Shown here piece after piece: positions 6,107-15,350 of a DNA stretch of 64,000 nucleotides. The notes below the pieces were generated by a model. That model saw only the letters and a list, made by a program, of their open reading frames with translations. It did no database searches and was not told the origin of the DNA. The stretch's first letter is position 1. Each line of letters starts with the position of its first letter. The stretch is taken from NCBI GenBank assembly GCA_029556545.1, contig JAKQEQ010000074.1, positions 23,076 to 87,075 of the forward strand, in the 5' to 3' direction. Origin of the DNA: Candidatus Hydrogenedentota bacterium (GTDB lineage Bacteria; Hydrogenedentota; Hydrogenedentia; Hydrogenedentales; JAGMZX01). The translations under genes were made by a program, and so were the position numbers.

Positions 6107-7240
6107 CTACAGCGCCGTGAAGACGTCGCGGAGGCGCGCTTCCTCGCGCTCCCAGTTGTATTTGGTCTCGACGATGCGGCGGCCGTTGCCGCCGAGGCGC
6201 GCGGCCTCGGCGGGGTCGCGCAGGAGGCGCAGGACGGCGTCGGCGATGGCCTCGGGGCGGGTGACGTCGACGAGGAGGCCGGCATCGGCCTCGCGGACGA
6301 TGCGCGCAACCTCGACGGCGAAGTCGGGCGCGACGACGGGCTTGCCTTCGCGCAGGTAGTCGAAGAGTTTGTGCGGCATGGCGAGGGTGTGGTTGACGAG
6401 GCCCGGTTGAAAGAGGATAAGCCCGACGCGGGACACGGCGATGTGCGCGGGCACGGCCTCGTAGGGCACAACGCCGAGGATGTCAAAGTGCGCGTCGAGT
6501 CCGGCCTCGCGGATGGCCCCGCGGTAGTCGTCGAGGCTGCCGTAGACGTAGCCGCCGAGGAGGACGCACTTGATGTCCGGGACTTCGCGCGCGATACGCT
6601 TCATAGCGTCAAGAAGTTGGTACGCGCCGCGCACGTCGCCGAACACGCCCTGGTGGATGATGGTGGGGCGGTCGGCGTAGCGCGCGCGCAGTTCCTCGGG
6701 GATATCGGCGCACGGGGGCTGCAAGTGATTCGTGTTGATGATGGTCGTGCGCGGCACCGTCAGCCCCGCCCACTCGGCCTCGAAGCTGTCGCGCGTCAGG
6801 ATCACGTGGTCGGTGCACCGCGCGAAGAGGCGCATGAACCGGATGGTCAGCCATGTCACGAACGGTTGCAGGAAACGCGGGAAGAACTTCGCGAACTCAG
6901 TGGGCACGTGTTCGTGCATGTCGAAGACGACCTTGCCGCCCGCGACGCCCTTGAGGATCAGCGCGGCCACCCACGACTCCGGCTCGACGGCGAGGTAGGC
7001 GTCGGCCCGTTCGCGGCGGCCAAGCCGCACAAGCCGCGCGAGCGCGATGAGCCGCCGCCGCTTCGACGGCGGCGTTGGAATGCGCACGAAGCGGATGCCG
7101 CCGGCTTCGTCCGGCAAGGGCGCGTCGCTCGGGCAAATCGAAACGACCTCGTGGCCCGCGGCGTGCAGGCTGCGTGCGACCTTCTGGTAGACACGCTTGT
7201 CGTAAGGCTCGTGCAGGACGCTGAGAATGCAGATTTTCAC
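6107..7240 (-). CDS. Glycosyltransferase family 4 (GT-B fold)
   Basis: A 377-aa GT-B enzyme. The start is a GTG that overlaps the stop of the upstream oxidoreductase gene (GTGA), so translation is coupled. N-terminal acceptor domain: CILSVLHEPYDKRVYQKVARSL (GT4 start) and DMHEHVPTEF. C-terminal nucleotide-sugar domain: IIHQGVFGDVRGAYQLLDAM, CVLLGGYVYGS, and MPHKLFDYLREGKPVVAPDF, which carries the Glu of the family's EX7E region. No signal peptide or membrane span, so cytoplasmic or peripheral. It probably adds a sugar to a surface glycan, with the upstream enzyme making or modifying the donor; sugar specificity cannot be read. Confidence 0.9.
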   Translation of the reverse strand: MKICILSVLHEPYDKRVYQKVARSLHAAGHEVVSICPSDAPLPDEAGGIRFVRIPTPPSKRRRLIALARLVRLGRRERADAYLAVEPESWVAALILKGVAGGKVVFDMHEHVPTEFAKFFPRFLQPFVTWLTIRFMRLFARCTDHVILTRDSFEAEWAGLTVPRTTIINTNHLQPPCADIPEELRARYADRPTIIHQGVFGDVRGAYQLLDAMKRIAREVPDIKCVLLGGYVYGSLDDYRGAIREAGLDAHFDILGVVPYEAVPAHIAVSRVGLILFQPGLVNHTLAMPHKLFDYLREGKPVVAPDFAVEVARIVREADAGLLVDVTRPEAIADAVLRLLRDPAEAARLGGNGRRIVETKYNWEREEARLRDVFTAL

Positions 7241-9438
7241 GGCTGCGCGTCCGCAGATTTCGTTGTGGCCGGTCTCCCGACCGTGCCACCTCCCGACCGA
7301 AGGTCTCCACTCGATTCACCCCGCGCGTCCGCCAGCGCCTCGTGGGCGATGCGTGTCGCGCGCAGGCCGTCCGACGCGGTCACCTCGAGCGCCGCCTCGC
7401 CCCGCACCGCGCGGATGAAGTTTTCGAGCAGGCCGTACATGCCCTTGTCCGCCCGACCCGGCTTAACGCTCCTGCCCGGCGCGCCCGCGCAGGTGATGTC
7501 CCGAAAGTCGTCGATAATGATCCCCGCGCCGGCCCCGTAGATTTCGATGCGCTCCTTCGGCAGGCCCTCGCTTCCCACGCCGCAATAGACGACCGTGGCT
7601 ACCGATCCGTCCGGAAACCGCAACAGGACCGAGAGATTATCTTCACCCGCGCCCGCGCCGCCGCGCAGGCTCTCCGCGCGCACGGAAGCCGGGTCCCCAT
7701 CGACAAGCCAGCAAACGAAGTCGAAAAAGTGCACCGCCTCGCCCAGGATGCGCCCGCCGCCCTGCACGGGGTCGAGCGCCCAATGCCCCGGCGGCAACGG
7801 CCCCGCGTTGCAGCGGTAGAGGACCGTCTTCGGCCCCGGCATCCCGCGCAACGCCGCCTTGGCCTCTTGCGCGAACCGCGAGAAACGGCGATTGAAGCCC
7901 ACGGTCAGCAGCAGGCCCGTCTCGGCCACTGCGTCGCGCACCGCCTCCGCGTCCGCGACCGTAAGCGCCAGCGGCTTCTCGACAAAAACGTGCTTGCCCG
8001 CGCGCAGCGCCTCGATAGCCATCGCCGCGTGCGTGTCGTGCCGCGTGGCAACCAGGACGGCCTGCACGGCTGGGTCCGCCAGCGCCTCGCGGTAGTCCGT
8101 GCCGCACGACCGCGCGCCGAAACGTTGCGCCGTCTCCTTTGCGACGTGCCCCTGCAGATCGATGACGCTCTCGACGCCACAGCCGGGAATCTTCGCGAGG
8201 TTTGGCAGATGATTCGCCCGCGCCATGCTGCCCGCGCCGATTACCGCGACGCCGACGCTGCCCGAGACAGGCTGCGCCGCCTTCAGTTCGAGGCGCGTAG
8301 CAGCGGGCGCGGCCATGTCGGGCGCGGCGCCGTGGTCGATGAGCGCGGCGATCACCTCGGCGGGCCGATCGCGCAGCGCGGCGTAAGCTTCGGCGGCCAG
8401 ATCGACGGGCTGCACGAGGCTGATGAGCGGCCGCACGCGCACCCGACCCTCGGCCAGCATGCGCAGGAACGCGCTCATGTTTCGCCCTTCTGTCCACCGC
8501 ACGTAGCCTATCGGGTAATCGACGCCCGATTCCTCGTATTGCGGGTCGTAGCGGCCCGGCCCGTACGATCGCGACAAGCGGAACTCGACCTCTTTCGCGT
8601 AGAGGCCCTCCCGCTTCAGGTCCATGCCCACGTCGCCGACCACCACCACGCGCCCGCGCGGGCGGCACAGGTCTATGGCGACGTTCGCGAGGGCGCTCTC
8701 GCGCGAGGCCGCGCACACAAGAACGCCGTCCACGCCGTGCCCCGCGCTCGCTTCGCGCGCCGCCGCATCGAGTTCCTCCGGCGCGCAGGCCGCGTCCGCG
8801 CCCAGTTCCCGCGCGAGGTCGCGCCGCGCGGCTATCGGATCGGAACCCAGGACGTGGCAGCCCGCCGCGCGCAACAATTGCACCGCGAGCAACCCGACCA
8901 AGCCAAGCCCCATAACGACGAAGGTCTCGCCCAGCGCCGCCTCGGCGCGGCGTACCCCGTGCAACGCGACCGCGCCCAACGCGACAAATGCCGCCTCCTC
9001 GAAGGCCACGCCGTCGGGAATCGGCGTGAGCAGGTATTGCGGCACAACGACGTACTCGGCGTGGCTCGCATGGCCGACGCCCGCGCACGCAACGCGGTCG
9101 CCGACCGCGTACCCGTGCAAGTCCGCGCCGCACGCGGTCACCACGCCCGCCGCGCTGTATCCTGGGGCCGTGGCCGCGCCGAGCTTGTCCCGCACCGCCT
9201 CGAATGCGCTGCGCACGCCGACCGTGGCCAGCTTGCGCTTGAGTTTCTCGATGTTCAGCGGGTCCCGCGCCTTCCGCAGGAGGTACGCCGCCGTCCCGCC
9301 CTCGGACACCGCCGCCGCCTCCGTGCCCGTGCTGATCAGGGAGCGGCTCAGCCGCACCAGCGCCGTCTTCGGTCCCGCGCACGGGCGCGGCACGTCCTCG
9401 ACAAGCACCTGTCCGCCTCGCAGCAATACTTGTTTCAT
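7237..9438 (-). CDS. Fused medium-chain dehydrogenase / Gfo-Idh-MocA oxidoreductase
   Basis: A 733-aa two-domain enzyme. Residues 1-350 are a medium-chain dehydrogenase (GYSAAGVVTACG, VGDRVACAG, FVVMGLGLVGLLAVQLLRAAG as nucleotide-binding GxGxxG). Residues about 385-700 are a Gfo/Idh/MocA oxidoreductase (VAVIGAGSMARANHLPNL Rossmann motif, then HVFVEKPLAL with the catalytic-type EKP). This fusion is known from polysaccharide loci, where it is thought to act on nucleotide sugars. The last about 23 residues (GDLRSGGGTVGRPATTKSAD) are encoded by an interspersed repeat also found at 9551-9598, so this tail is not family sequence. The 3' end overlaps the GT4 gene. Confidence 0.9.
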   Translation of the reverse strand: MKQVLLRGGQVLVEDVPRPCAGPKTALVRLSRSLISTGTEAAAVSEGGTAAYLLRKARDPLNIEKLKRKLATVGVRSAFEAVRDKLGAATAPGYSAAGVVTACGADLHGYAVGDRVACAGVGHASHAEYVVVPQYLLTPIPDGVAFEEAAFVALGAVALHGVRRAEAALGETFVVMGLGLVGLLAVQLLRAAGCHVLGSDPIAARRDLARELGADAACAPEELDAAAREASAGHGVDGVLVCAASRESALANVAIDLCRPRGRVVVVGDVGMDLKREGLYAKEVEFRLSRSYGPGRYDPQYEESGVDYPIGYVRWTEGRNMSAFLRMLAEGRVRVRPLISLVQPVDLAAEAYAALRDRPAEVIAALIDHGAAPDMAAPAATRLELKAAQPVSGSVGVAVIGAGSMARANHLPNLAKIPGCGVESVIDLQGHVAKETAQRFGARSCGTDYREALADPAVQAVLVATRHDTHAAMAIEALRAGKHVFVEKPLALTVADAEAVRDAVAETGLLLTVGFNRRFSRFAQEAKAALRGMPGPKTVLYRCNAGPLPPGHWALDPVQGGGRILGEAVHFFDFVCWLVDGDPASVRAESLRGGAGAGEDNLSVLLRFPDGSVATVVYCGVGSEGLPKERIEIYGAGAGIIIDDFRDITCAGAPGRSVKPGRADKGMYGLLENFIRAVRGEAALEVTASDGLRATRIAHEALADARGESSGDLRSGGGTVGRPATTKSADAQP
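7262..7308. repeat. 47-bp interspersed repeat, copy within a coding 3' end
   Basis: Begins GTTGTGGCCGGTCTCCCGAC and ends GACCGAAGGTCTCC; nearly the same sequence occurs at 9551-9598. Here it is read in frame as the C-terminal tail of the fused oxidoreductase. Confidence 0.75.
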
Positions 9439-9550
9439 TGCCTATCTCGCTATGTAATCGTGGCGCATAGTTCTGGCGTTTCGCGTTCCTGCCCCGCGCC
9501 GCCCCGTCCCTCGTGCGGGCAAGCGATACTCTAGCACAAACAAACGCCTT

Positions 9551-9598
9551 GTTGTGGCCGGTCTCCCGACCGCGCCACCGGCTCGACCGAAGGTCTCC
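9551..9598. repeat. 48-bp interspersed repeat, intergenic copy
   Basis: Same family and orientation as 7262-7308; the two differ mainly in the central CCACC segment. It lies in the intergenic region before the DUF4838 gene and contains GGTCTCC/GGAGACC-type inverted segments. Confidence 0.75.
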
Positions 9599-9618
9599 CT
9601 ATTCAACTCTCACCCCGA

Positions 9619-9638
9619 CCCTCTCCTCGGGGAGAGGG
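9619..9638. repeat. Short hairpin (CCCTCTCC...GGAGAGGG)
   Basis: A 20-bp near-perfect palindrome about 90 nt before the DUF4838 start. It could be a terminator for read-through or a common small repeat; no T-tract follows. Confidence 0.35.
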
Positions 9639-9724
9639 AGAACGAATATGACGGGCTTGGGGCACCTGAAACGCTTCTTCGCCGCTTCTGGTCCAATGGG
9701 GCATAGCAGCCGGGAGGAAAGGCC

Positions 9725-12262
9725 ATGAAACCGAGTCCCTTCGAGTCTATTGCCGTTGTGTGTGTTGCATTGTGCTTGACGGGCGGCGCGGCGGAAGGAA
9801 ACGACGCGTTCCTCTTCGACGGAGGCGGGAGTCGCTACAGCATCGTAATCGGCGCGGCCGCAAGCCCCTCCGAGGAATACGCGGCCCAGGAACTGCAAAC
9901 CCACTTCCATGCGTGTACCGGCGCGCAATTGCCCATCCTTCGCGAAGCGCCGCCCGCCGACGCGCCCATGATCGTGCTGGGTTGTGGCCGGGTCGCCGAG
10001 GCGCTCGGCGTTGACCCGCAACCCGAAGCGCTCGGCGAACAAGGCTACGTGATACGCACGGTCGCGTCGCATCTGGTGATCGCCGGCACGCCCGCCGCGG
10101 GAACGCTCTACGGCGTCTACGACTTCCTCGAAGACCATCTGGGCGTGCGCTGGCACGCGCCCGGCATCGTCAAGACGCCGCGCATCGATCGGCTGCCGCT
10201 GCCCGCGGAGGACCGGCTGGTCCGGCCCGCGTTTGCGTGGCGGCACGCGAGCTACGCCTGGCCCGGCGGCGACGCGGCGTTCCGCGCGCGCCAGCGCGAT
10301 AATGCCGGCGGGGGCGGCGCGGACCACGTCTACGGCGTACAATACGCCTTCGACGGCACCTGCCACAGCTATTTCCGCTTTGTTTCGCCCGGCGAATTCT
10401 TCGAGACGCACCCCGAGTATTTCTCCGAGATCGGCGGCGTGCGCCGCAGCCACGAGACGCAACTGTGTCTCACAAACCCGGACGTGCTCGAAGTCGTCAC
10501 GGAGCGCATGCTCGCGCGGATGGCCGACATGCCCGGCGTGCGCCAGCACAATTTCTCGCAGATGGACTACTACAATTATTGCGAATGCGCCCGCTGCGCG
10601 GAAATCAATGAGCGCTACGGTACGATGGGCGGCACGCAGTATTGGTTTCTGAACCAACTGGCGGCACGCACCGCGGAAGTCCACCCGGACAAACTCATCG
10701 GTACGCTCGCCTACATGTATACCGAAGAGCCGCCCAAGGGCCTGGAAATGCATCCGAACATCGCCGTCTGGCTCTGTCACATGTTTCCCTCGTGCGACAG
10801 CCATCCCATCGCGACGTGCCCCCTGAACGCGGACTATATGCGCCGCGCGCTGGCGTGGTCGAAGCTGGTCAAGCACCTTTACATCTGGCACTACATCGTC
10901 GATTTTGCCCATTACTACAACCCCTTCCCGAACCTGCGCGCCATGGCCGCCGACCTGCGGTTCTACCGCGACATCAGCGTCGAGGGCATTTACCTTCAGG
11001 GCATGGGACACGGCGGCGGCGGCGGCGAATTCAGCCTGCTACGGCCTTACTATGGCGTGAAGCTGCTCTGGAATCCCGACCAGGACGCTGAGGCGTTGAT
11101 CGCCGATTTCGTCGAGGGGTACTACGCCGCGGCGGCCCGGCCCATCCTCGAATACATCGCGCTCCTGCACGACAAGGTCGAGCGCGAGAACATCCACATG
11201 CACCTGTACACGAACCCCGCGCAGGGGTATCTGCCGGACGATGTTATCGCGCGGGCCATGACCCTGTTCGACGAGGCGGAGCAGGCAGTCGCGGAGGACC
11301 CCGAACTACTCGAACGGGTGAGGGTCGCGCGGATGCCGCTGACGTATGCGCGCGTGTTCCCGCGCAACGGGTATGTCATCGAGGGCAACCGGCTGAATTT
11401 CCAGGGGCCCTTCGCGCAACTGCCCGAGGTCACCGAGTTCGTCGACCGCATGCAGCGGCATGGCTTTCAGAGTCTTCGGGAAATGGAAGGCGACCCGCGG
11501 CAGATGCCCATGCTTTGCCTCGCCCTGAACGCGCCGATGGAAGTCGTTTCCATCGCGAACGAGCATCTCGCGATCGACGTCGTGCCCTTCCTCGGCGGGC
11601 GCGCGCTGCGTATCATCCACCGCGAGTCCGGCCAATGCATTACCTCCCACAACACGACGCGCAGCCTGTTCTTCCCGTTCTGCGGCGGCGAGGAGACCCG
11701 CGTCGGCGGCATCTTCTTCCCGATCAACGGCATGTTTGAGCTCTTCTCGGTCAAGGAACGCTCCGAAGATGCCGTGGCGCTGCATTCCAAACTGGGCGAG
11801 ATTGACGTGACCCGCGAAATCCGCCTGCGACCCGGCAAACCCATCGCGGAGTTCGTGGTTACCGCGCTGAACGGCACGGACCAGCCCCGAGAGACGACCT
11901 TGCGCAGTCATCTGGAACTTGATCTAGGTGTGTTGCGCGACACGCGCGTCCGCTTCACTGATCGAACCGGCGCGGAAATCGCGCGCAACATGGAACCCAT
12001 CATCGCCGGACTGCGTGAAGGCGAACACTACCTCGATCAACGCGCGCCCAAGGGCGCCTGGACCTTTACGGGAAGCAAAGGCCTCGAAGTTACCCAGACC
12101 TTTGACGACGAACCGCTCGATTTCGCGTGGCTTTACGCTTACCCCGACTACCTGAACAACCTCGAGGCGGAAATCTGGCTCAAGCGGCTTACCCTCGCCC
12201 CCGGCGAAAGCATCATCCTGCGCCACACGCTCGAAGTGCGCCCCGCTCAGGTCACGCGATAG
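9725..12262 (+). CDS. Secreted DUF4838 domain protein, probable glycoside-acting
   Basis: An 845-aa protein with an N-terminal signal peptide (hydrophobic SIAVVCVALCLTGGAAEG). GGAGG lies 7 nt before the ATG. Residues about 30-150 resemble the N-terminal domain of GH67 alpha-glucuronidases (SPSEEYAAQELQTHF, GTLYGVYDFLEDHLGVRWHAPG). The central DUF4838 region (about 200-560) has ETQLCLTNPDVLEVV, HNFSQMDYYNYCECARCAEI and IYLQGMGHGGGG. The last about 280 residues are beta-rich and include EVVSIANEHLAIDVVPFLGGRALRII, resembling a galactose-mutarotase-like fold. Family members are carbohydrate-active in polysaccharide-degrading bacteria; the substrate is unknown. Stand-alone on the plus strand. Confidence 0.87.
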   Translation: MKPSPFESIAVVCVALCLTGGAAEGNDAFLFDGGGSRYSIVIGAAASPSEEYAAQELQTHFHACTGAQLPILREAPPADAPMIVLGCGRVAEALGVDPQPEALGEQGYVIRTVASHLVIAGTPAAGTLYGVYDFLEDHLGVRWHAPGIVKTPRIDRLPLPAEDRLVRPAFAWRHASYAWPGGDAAFRARQRDNAGGGGADHVYGVQYAFDGTCHSYFRFVSPGEFFETHPEYFSEIGGVRRSHETQLCLTNPDVLEVVTERMLARMADMPGVRQHNFSQMDYYNYCECARCAEINERYGTMGGTQYWFLNQLAARTAEVHPDKLIGTLAYMYTEEPPKGLEMHPNIAVWLCHMFPSCDSHPIATCPLNADYMRRALAWSKLVKHLYIWHYIVDFAHYYNPFPNLRAMAADLRFYRDISVEGIYLQGMGHGGGGGEFSLLRPYYGVKLLWNPDQDAEALIADFVEGYYAAAARPILEYIALLHDKVERENIHMHLYTNPAQGYLPDDVIARAMTLFDEAEQAVAEDPELLERVRVARMPLTYARVFPRNGYVIEGNRLNFQGPFAQLPEVTEFVDRMQRHGFQSLREMEGDPRQMPMLCLALNAPMEVVSIANEHLAIDVVPFLGGRALRIIHRESGQCITSHNTTRSLFFPFCGGEETRVGGIFFPINGMFELFSVKERSEDAVALHSKLGEIDVTREIRLRPGKPIAEFVVTALNGTDQPRETTLRSHLELDLGVLRDTRVRFTDRTGAEIARNMEPIIAGLREGEHYLDQRAPKGAWTFTGSKGLEVTQTFDDEPLDFAWLYAYPDYLNNLEAEIWLKRLTLAPGESIILRHTLEVRPAQVTR

Positions 12263-12362
12263 ACGCCGGTTGACAAAAGCCCTCTGTCCCTTGGGTCGTT
12301 CTCGTCTCTTATGTCCTTCTCGCTTGGCTGTTGAAGGGCCGATTACGAGCGCGAGACGACGC

Positions 12363-13694
12363 CTACTTTCCCTGGAGGCTCACGAGGAATGTGTTTGTTC
12401 CAGGCGTGAGGTCGTAGCGGAGGAAGAGGAGCTCGCGAGGGAGTATCTTGCCTTCGATCAGCCCCGGCGCTTCGGCGATCTGGTACAGGCTGTAGTCGCC
12501 CCAAAGCGTGACGCCGTAGGGCATGGCGGCGGGGCTTTCGACCGTGATCTCGATCTCGCGACGCCAGGCGTATTGTGTGTTCCGCATCAGGCGCGCGCGG
12601 GGAATGATCGGCTCGGCGTAATAGGTCCGCGCGTCCCACGGACGTCGGTAATTGCGGATGCAGACGGGCTCGACCTTGCCGTCCACGAACATCATCTGCG
12701 CACCCCGGTCGTAATGCAGGAACGTGCGGGGCCACGGCCCGGGACAGGTGCTCCAGGCGTAGTCGGGGTTGGGCCGGGGATGGGGCGTGTCTTCCCAGAG
12801 CATATACGATGACGCCGTGTGCGGATTGCGCTCCCGATAGGCGCGAACGGCTTCGGCCAGGGTCATGACGCGGGCGCGGGGCGTCACGTAGCGCGCGAAC
12901 GCATCGAGCATGACGGCGGCCTCACGGATATCCTCCTCGGTGTAACAGAGCCAGCCCTCGCCCCGCTCCATCTCGTGCGCTTCCTGGTGCTGCAAGAGAA
13001 AGACCTGGTCGTTCCAGCGCGTATTTCGGAAATAGTTATCGGCCAGTCCCTTCCAATAGTCGATGTTTTCCCAGGAACAAAGCCCGCCGCGCGCGACATC
13101 ATTCGGGTCCGTCGAATACAGGCACGGATTACCGCTGTGAAACGACTTGAGCAGGTCGCGGGCGGTCCATTCCATTGCGACGACGCCCCGGTCTTTCGCC
13201 GGGCGCAGCCGGTCGTCCGGGTCCATGTAGTAGAAGTCCCAGGGACAACCCCGATCCGTGATCGCGTCCACCTCGATCTGTTCCCAGCAGAAGCCCCAGA
13301 GTCCCTCGAACCCGAGCGCCTCCAGCAGCCGCACAATCTCGGGGTCTTGATGATTGCCCGCCGCGACAACCAGCTCCGCCCACGGCAACACGCGCTGCAC
13401 GGCGTCCCGCGCGGCGGCCAATTGCGTCTTCTTCGCGTCAAACGCGCCGCTCAACCGCGCCTGAGCGCCCAGGGTGAGGTCCGGCGTTGCCAACGCCACG
13501 TCGTCCCCGAAGCGCTCATGCCAAGCCGTCAGTTGCGGCGCGGCTATGCTCGCGGATTCCGGGCTGACGAGCCACGTGACGCGCACGCCGTACGGGTGGA
13601 GCGTATCGGCGAGCAGCCGCATCCCGTCGAGGCAGGTCGCGCCGTCGCGATGCCGCGCCGCCGTCGCGGCGAAGGTGTAGACGAGCTCGCCCAT
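12363..13694 (-). CDS. Polysaccharide-deacetylase-like / (beta/alpha)7-type protein
   Basis: A 443-aa protein. The start MGELVYTFAATAARHRDGATCLDG overlaps the upstream lipoprotein stop (ATGA); a longer open frame to 14336 is only the shadow of that gene. The pattern VRLLADTLHPYGVRVTWLVSPES, then HERFGDDVALATPD and VAAGNHQDPEIVRLLEALGF resembles NodB-like deacetylase barrels or GH57/38-type enzymes. I cannot place a complete catalytic Asp-His-His set, so activity is uncertain. A C-terminal beta-rich segment follows (about 340-443). No signal peptide is seen. It closes the ligA-mla operon. Confidence 0.6.
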   Translation of the reverse strand: MGELVYTFAATAARHRDGATCLDGMRLLADTLHPYGVRVTWLVSPESASIAAPQLTAWHERFGDDVALATPDLTLGAQARLSGAFDAKKTQLAAARDAVQRVLPWAELVVAAGNHQDPEIVRLLEALGFEGLWGFCWEQIEVDAITDRGCPWDFYYMDPDDRLRPAKDRGVVAMEWTARDLLKSFHSGNPCLYSTDPNDVARGGLCSWENIDYWKGLADNYFRNTRWNDQVFLLQHQEAHEMERGEGWLCYTEEDIREAAVMLDAFARYVTPRARVMTLAEAVRAYRERNPHTASSYMLWEDTPHPRPNPDYAWSTCPGPWPRTFLHYDRGAQMMFVDGKVEPVCIRNYRRPWDARTYYAEPIIPRARLMRNTQYAWRREIEITVESPAAMPYGVTLWGDYSLYQIAEAPGLIEGKILPRELLFLRYDLTPGTNTFLVSLQGK

Positions 13695-14362
13695 CAGGAG
13701 GCCGTCGGAATCGCGACGCCCGCCAGGATGCGCGCCGCGTCCTCCGCGATGCGGGCGACAGCGTCGCTCATGGCGGCGGCCAACGCGCCGGGCGTCGCCT
13801 CGTGCACCGGCCCAGATGCGCGGAGCAGGCCCGACCAGACCAGGCGCACACCGCGCGCCTCGCGCACCTCGATATGCACGGCGACTTCGGCCATCGGCGG
13901 CGTGACCGTGCGGTTCTCGAGGAACCGGCGCACCTCGCCTGTGAGGATGAGGTCCGGTCGGGCCATATCGGCGGCGTCGCCCACGTCCTGAAACCGGCCC
14001 ATGCCGGCGAGGGCGTCGCGGACGGCCCGGGTGATTACGTCGGCGGGCGGTTCCGCCCATTCGAGGCGGTCGCGAAACACGAGTTCCTGATCCTCGCCGA
14101 GATACGTGATCGGCTGCGTATAGGGTTTCGCCGTCATGAACGGGCGGACGCCGAGGGTGAACGGCAGCGGTTCGGGAGAAGGCATGTCTGTCGATGTGGT
14201 CTCCGGTTGCGCGGCGTCCGTATCCGTGCGAATGACGCTGGGAATAGCCGACGCAGGAGGCGCGGTGGCGGGCTCGACCAGGAAGTAGCGCGTCGGCGCG
14301 ACCTTGTGCGTGAGGCATCCTGCCATCGCCGCACAACTAAGGGCCAACAACCAATATCGCAT
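13694..14362 (-). CDS. ABC-type transport auxiliary lipoprotein (PqiC-like)
   Basis: A 222-aa predicted lipoprotein. The ATG at 14362 has GGAGAGG 7 nt upstream; a longer frame starts at 14416 inside mlaD. The N-terminus MRYWLLALSCAAMAGCLTHK is a lipoprotein signal with Cys at about residue 17. The mature region matches the auxiliary-lipoprotein fold paired with MCE transporters: KVAPTRYFLVEP, LGVRPFMTAKPYTQPITYLGEDQELVFRDRLEWAEPPADVITRAV. By family it connects the MCE complex to the outer membrane. It starts 4 nt after the mlaD stop, so it is part of the same transport system. Confidence 0.85.
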   Translation of the reverse strand: MRYWLLALSCAAMAGCLTHKVAPTRYFLVEPATAPPASAIPSVIRTDTDAAQPETTSTDMPSPEPLPFTLGVRPFMTAKPYTQPITYLGEDQELVFRDRLEWAEPPADVITRAVRDALAGMGRFQDVGDAADMARPDLILTGEVRRFLENRTVTPPMAEVAVHIEVREARGVRLVWSGLLRASGPVHEATPGALAAAMSDAVARIAEDAARILAGVAIPTAS

Positions 14363-14366
14363 ACTA

Positions 14367-15332
14367 TTACCTCTCCTCAACGGGGGCATGTCCGCGCACC
14401 AGCGACGCCGGGTCATCGCGCAGTTGATTGCTTAAGCGGCGCAACGACGCCAGCGTGTCGTTCAGTTCACGCAGGCTCGCGCGCAAGGCAAACTCGACGT
14501 TATCCGCCTCGTGCGTCACATTCGCGAACACATTGTCCAGACCCGAGGCGGTGTGTTCGAGCTGGGCCGTGAGTCTGGCGGCGTTATCCAGCACCCGCTC
14601 GAGGCCGGCCTCGATTTCCTTGAGATCTACTGGCTCGATCTTGGCCTGAAGCGTGCCGGCAAGGTCCTTCGCGCTGTCCGCAAACGTCTTTATGCTATCG
14701 GCAACCTCGAGAATCCGCTCCACCGCGCCGCTCGTCTCCTCGCGCACGTACTTGAGGGTCTCGGTAGCCTCCTGGACCATCACCCGCGCGTCCTCCACCA
14801 ACCTGCCGGATTCCTCGACGACCTTGGTCAAGCCGCCTTCCTCGAGTCCCTCGAGTCCGGTCGCCACACGGTCCGAAATGTCCGCGAACGTGTCCATCAA
14901 CTCCTCGAGCTGTCCGCCGATAGCCGTTAACGCCGAGACTTTCGAGGGGATGATGCTGTTCGGGGGCAGTTCGCCGGCGGCATGATTGCCGCCGCTCAGC
15001 GACACCGCCAGCGTGCCCGCGGCGAAGCTCGAAATGACGAGCTGGGCCTCGACACCGTTATAGAGGGTCGCTTTCCTTGAGTCCACCACTATCTCGACGC
15101 TGACCAGGTTCAGGCGGGTGACCGAAATGTTGCGCACCTTCCCGATGGGCACGCCCAGGTACTCGACGATGCCGCCCTCGTAGAGCCCGAGGACGGATTC
15201 CTCGAAAATAATCCAGTGGTGGATGCCGCGGTCCTCGATCAGGCCGGCCACGAGCGTGATCCCGATCGCCGTGAGGGCGAAACAGACAAAGAGGAATACG
15301 CCCACTCTGACCTTCTGTTTGCGTGTCGCCAA
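14367..15332 (-). CDS. mlaD: MCE-family lipid transport protein MlaD
   Basis: A 321-aa protein from a TTG start with GGAAGGAA 6 nt upstream. One transmembrane helix (about residues 10-32, VGVFLFVCFALTAIGITLVAGL) is followed by one MCE domain (about 35-125: FEESVLGLYEGGIVEYLGVPIGKVRNI, VVDSRKATLYNGVEAQLVIS). The rest is a long helical region (about 140-310). The MCE domain forms a hexameric periplasmic ring that conducts lipids; the helical tail is longer than in E. coli MlaD and resembles PqiB/YrbD-type needles. It sits between the ATPase and lipoprotein genes. Confidence 0.92.
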   Translation of the reverse strand: MATRKQKVRVGVFLFVCFALTAIGITLVAGLIEDRGIHHWIIFEESVLGLYEGGIVEYLGVPIGKVRNISVTRLNLVSVEIVVDSRKATLYNGVEAQLVISSFAAGTLAVSLSGGNHAAGELPPNSIIPSKVSALTAIGGQLEELMDTFADISDRVATGLEGLEEGGLTKVVEESGRLVEDARVMVQEATETLKYVREETSGAVERILEVADSIKTFADSAKDLAGTLQAKIEPVDLKEIEAGLERVLDNAARLTAQLEHTASGLDNVFANVTHEADNVEFALRASLRELNDTLASLRRLSNQLRDDPASLVRGHAPVEER

Positions 15333-15350
15333 CCCGTGTTCCTTCCGCTC

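Noticed and set aside
7342..9534. 730-aa open frame on the plus strand
   Set aside because: Antisense of the fused oxidoreductase, which has clear Rossmann and EKP motifs; the plus frame is Arg/His-rich and motif-free.
12363..14336. 657-aa version of the deacetylase-like protein
   Set aside because: The first 214 residues are the out-of-frame shadow of the auxiliary lipoprotein gene; the ATGA overlap at 13694 marks the start.
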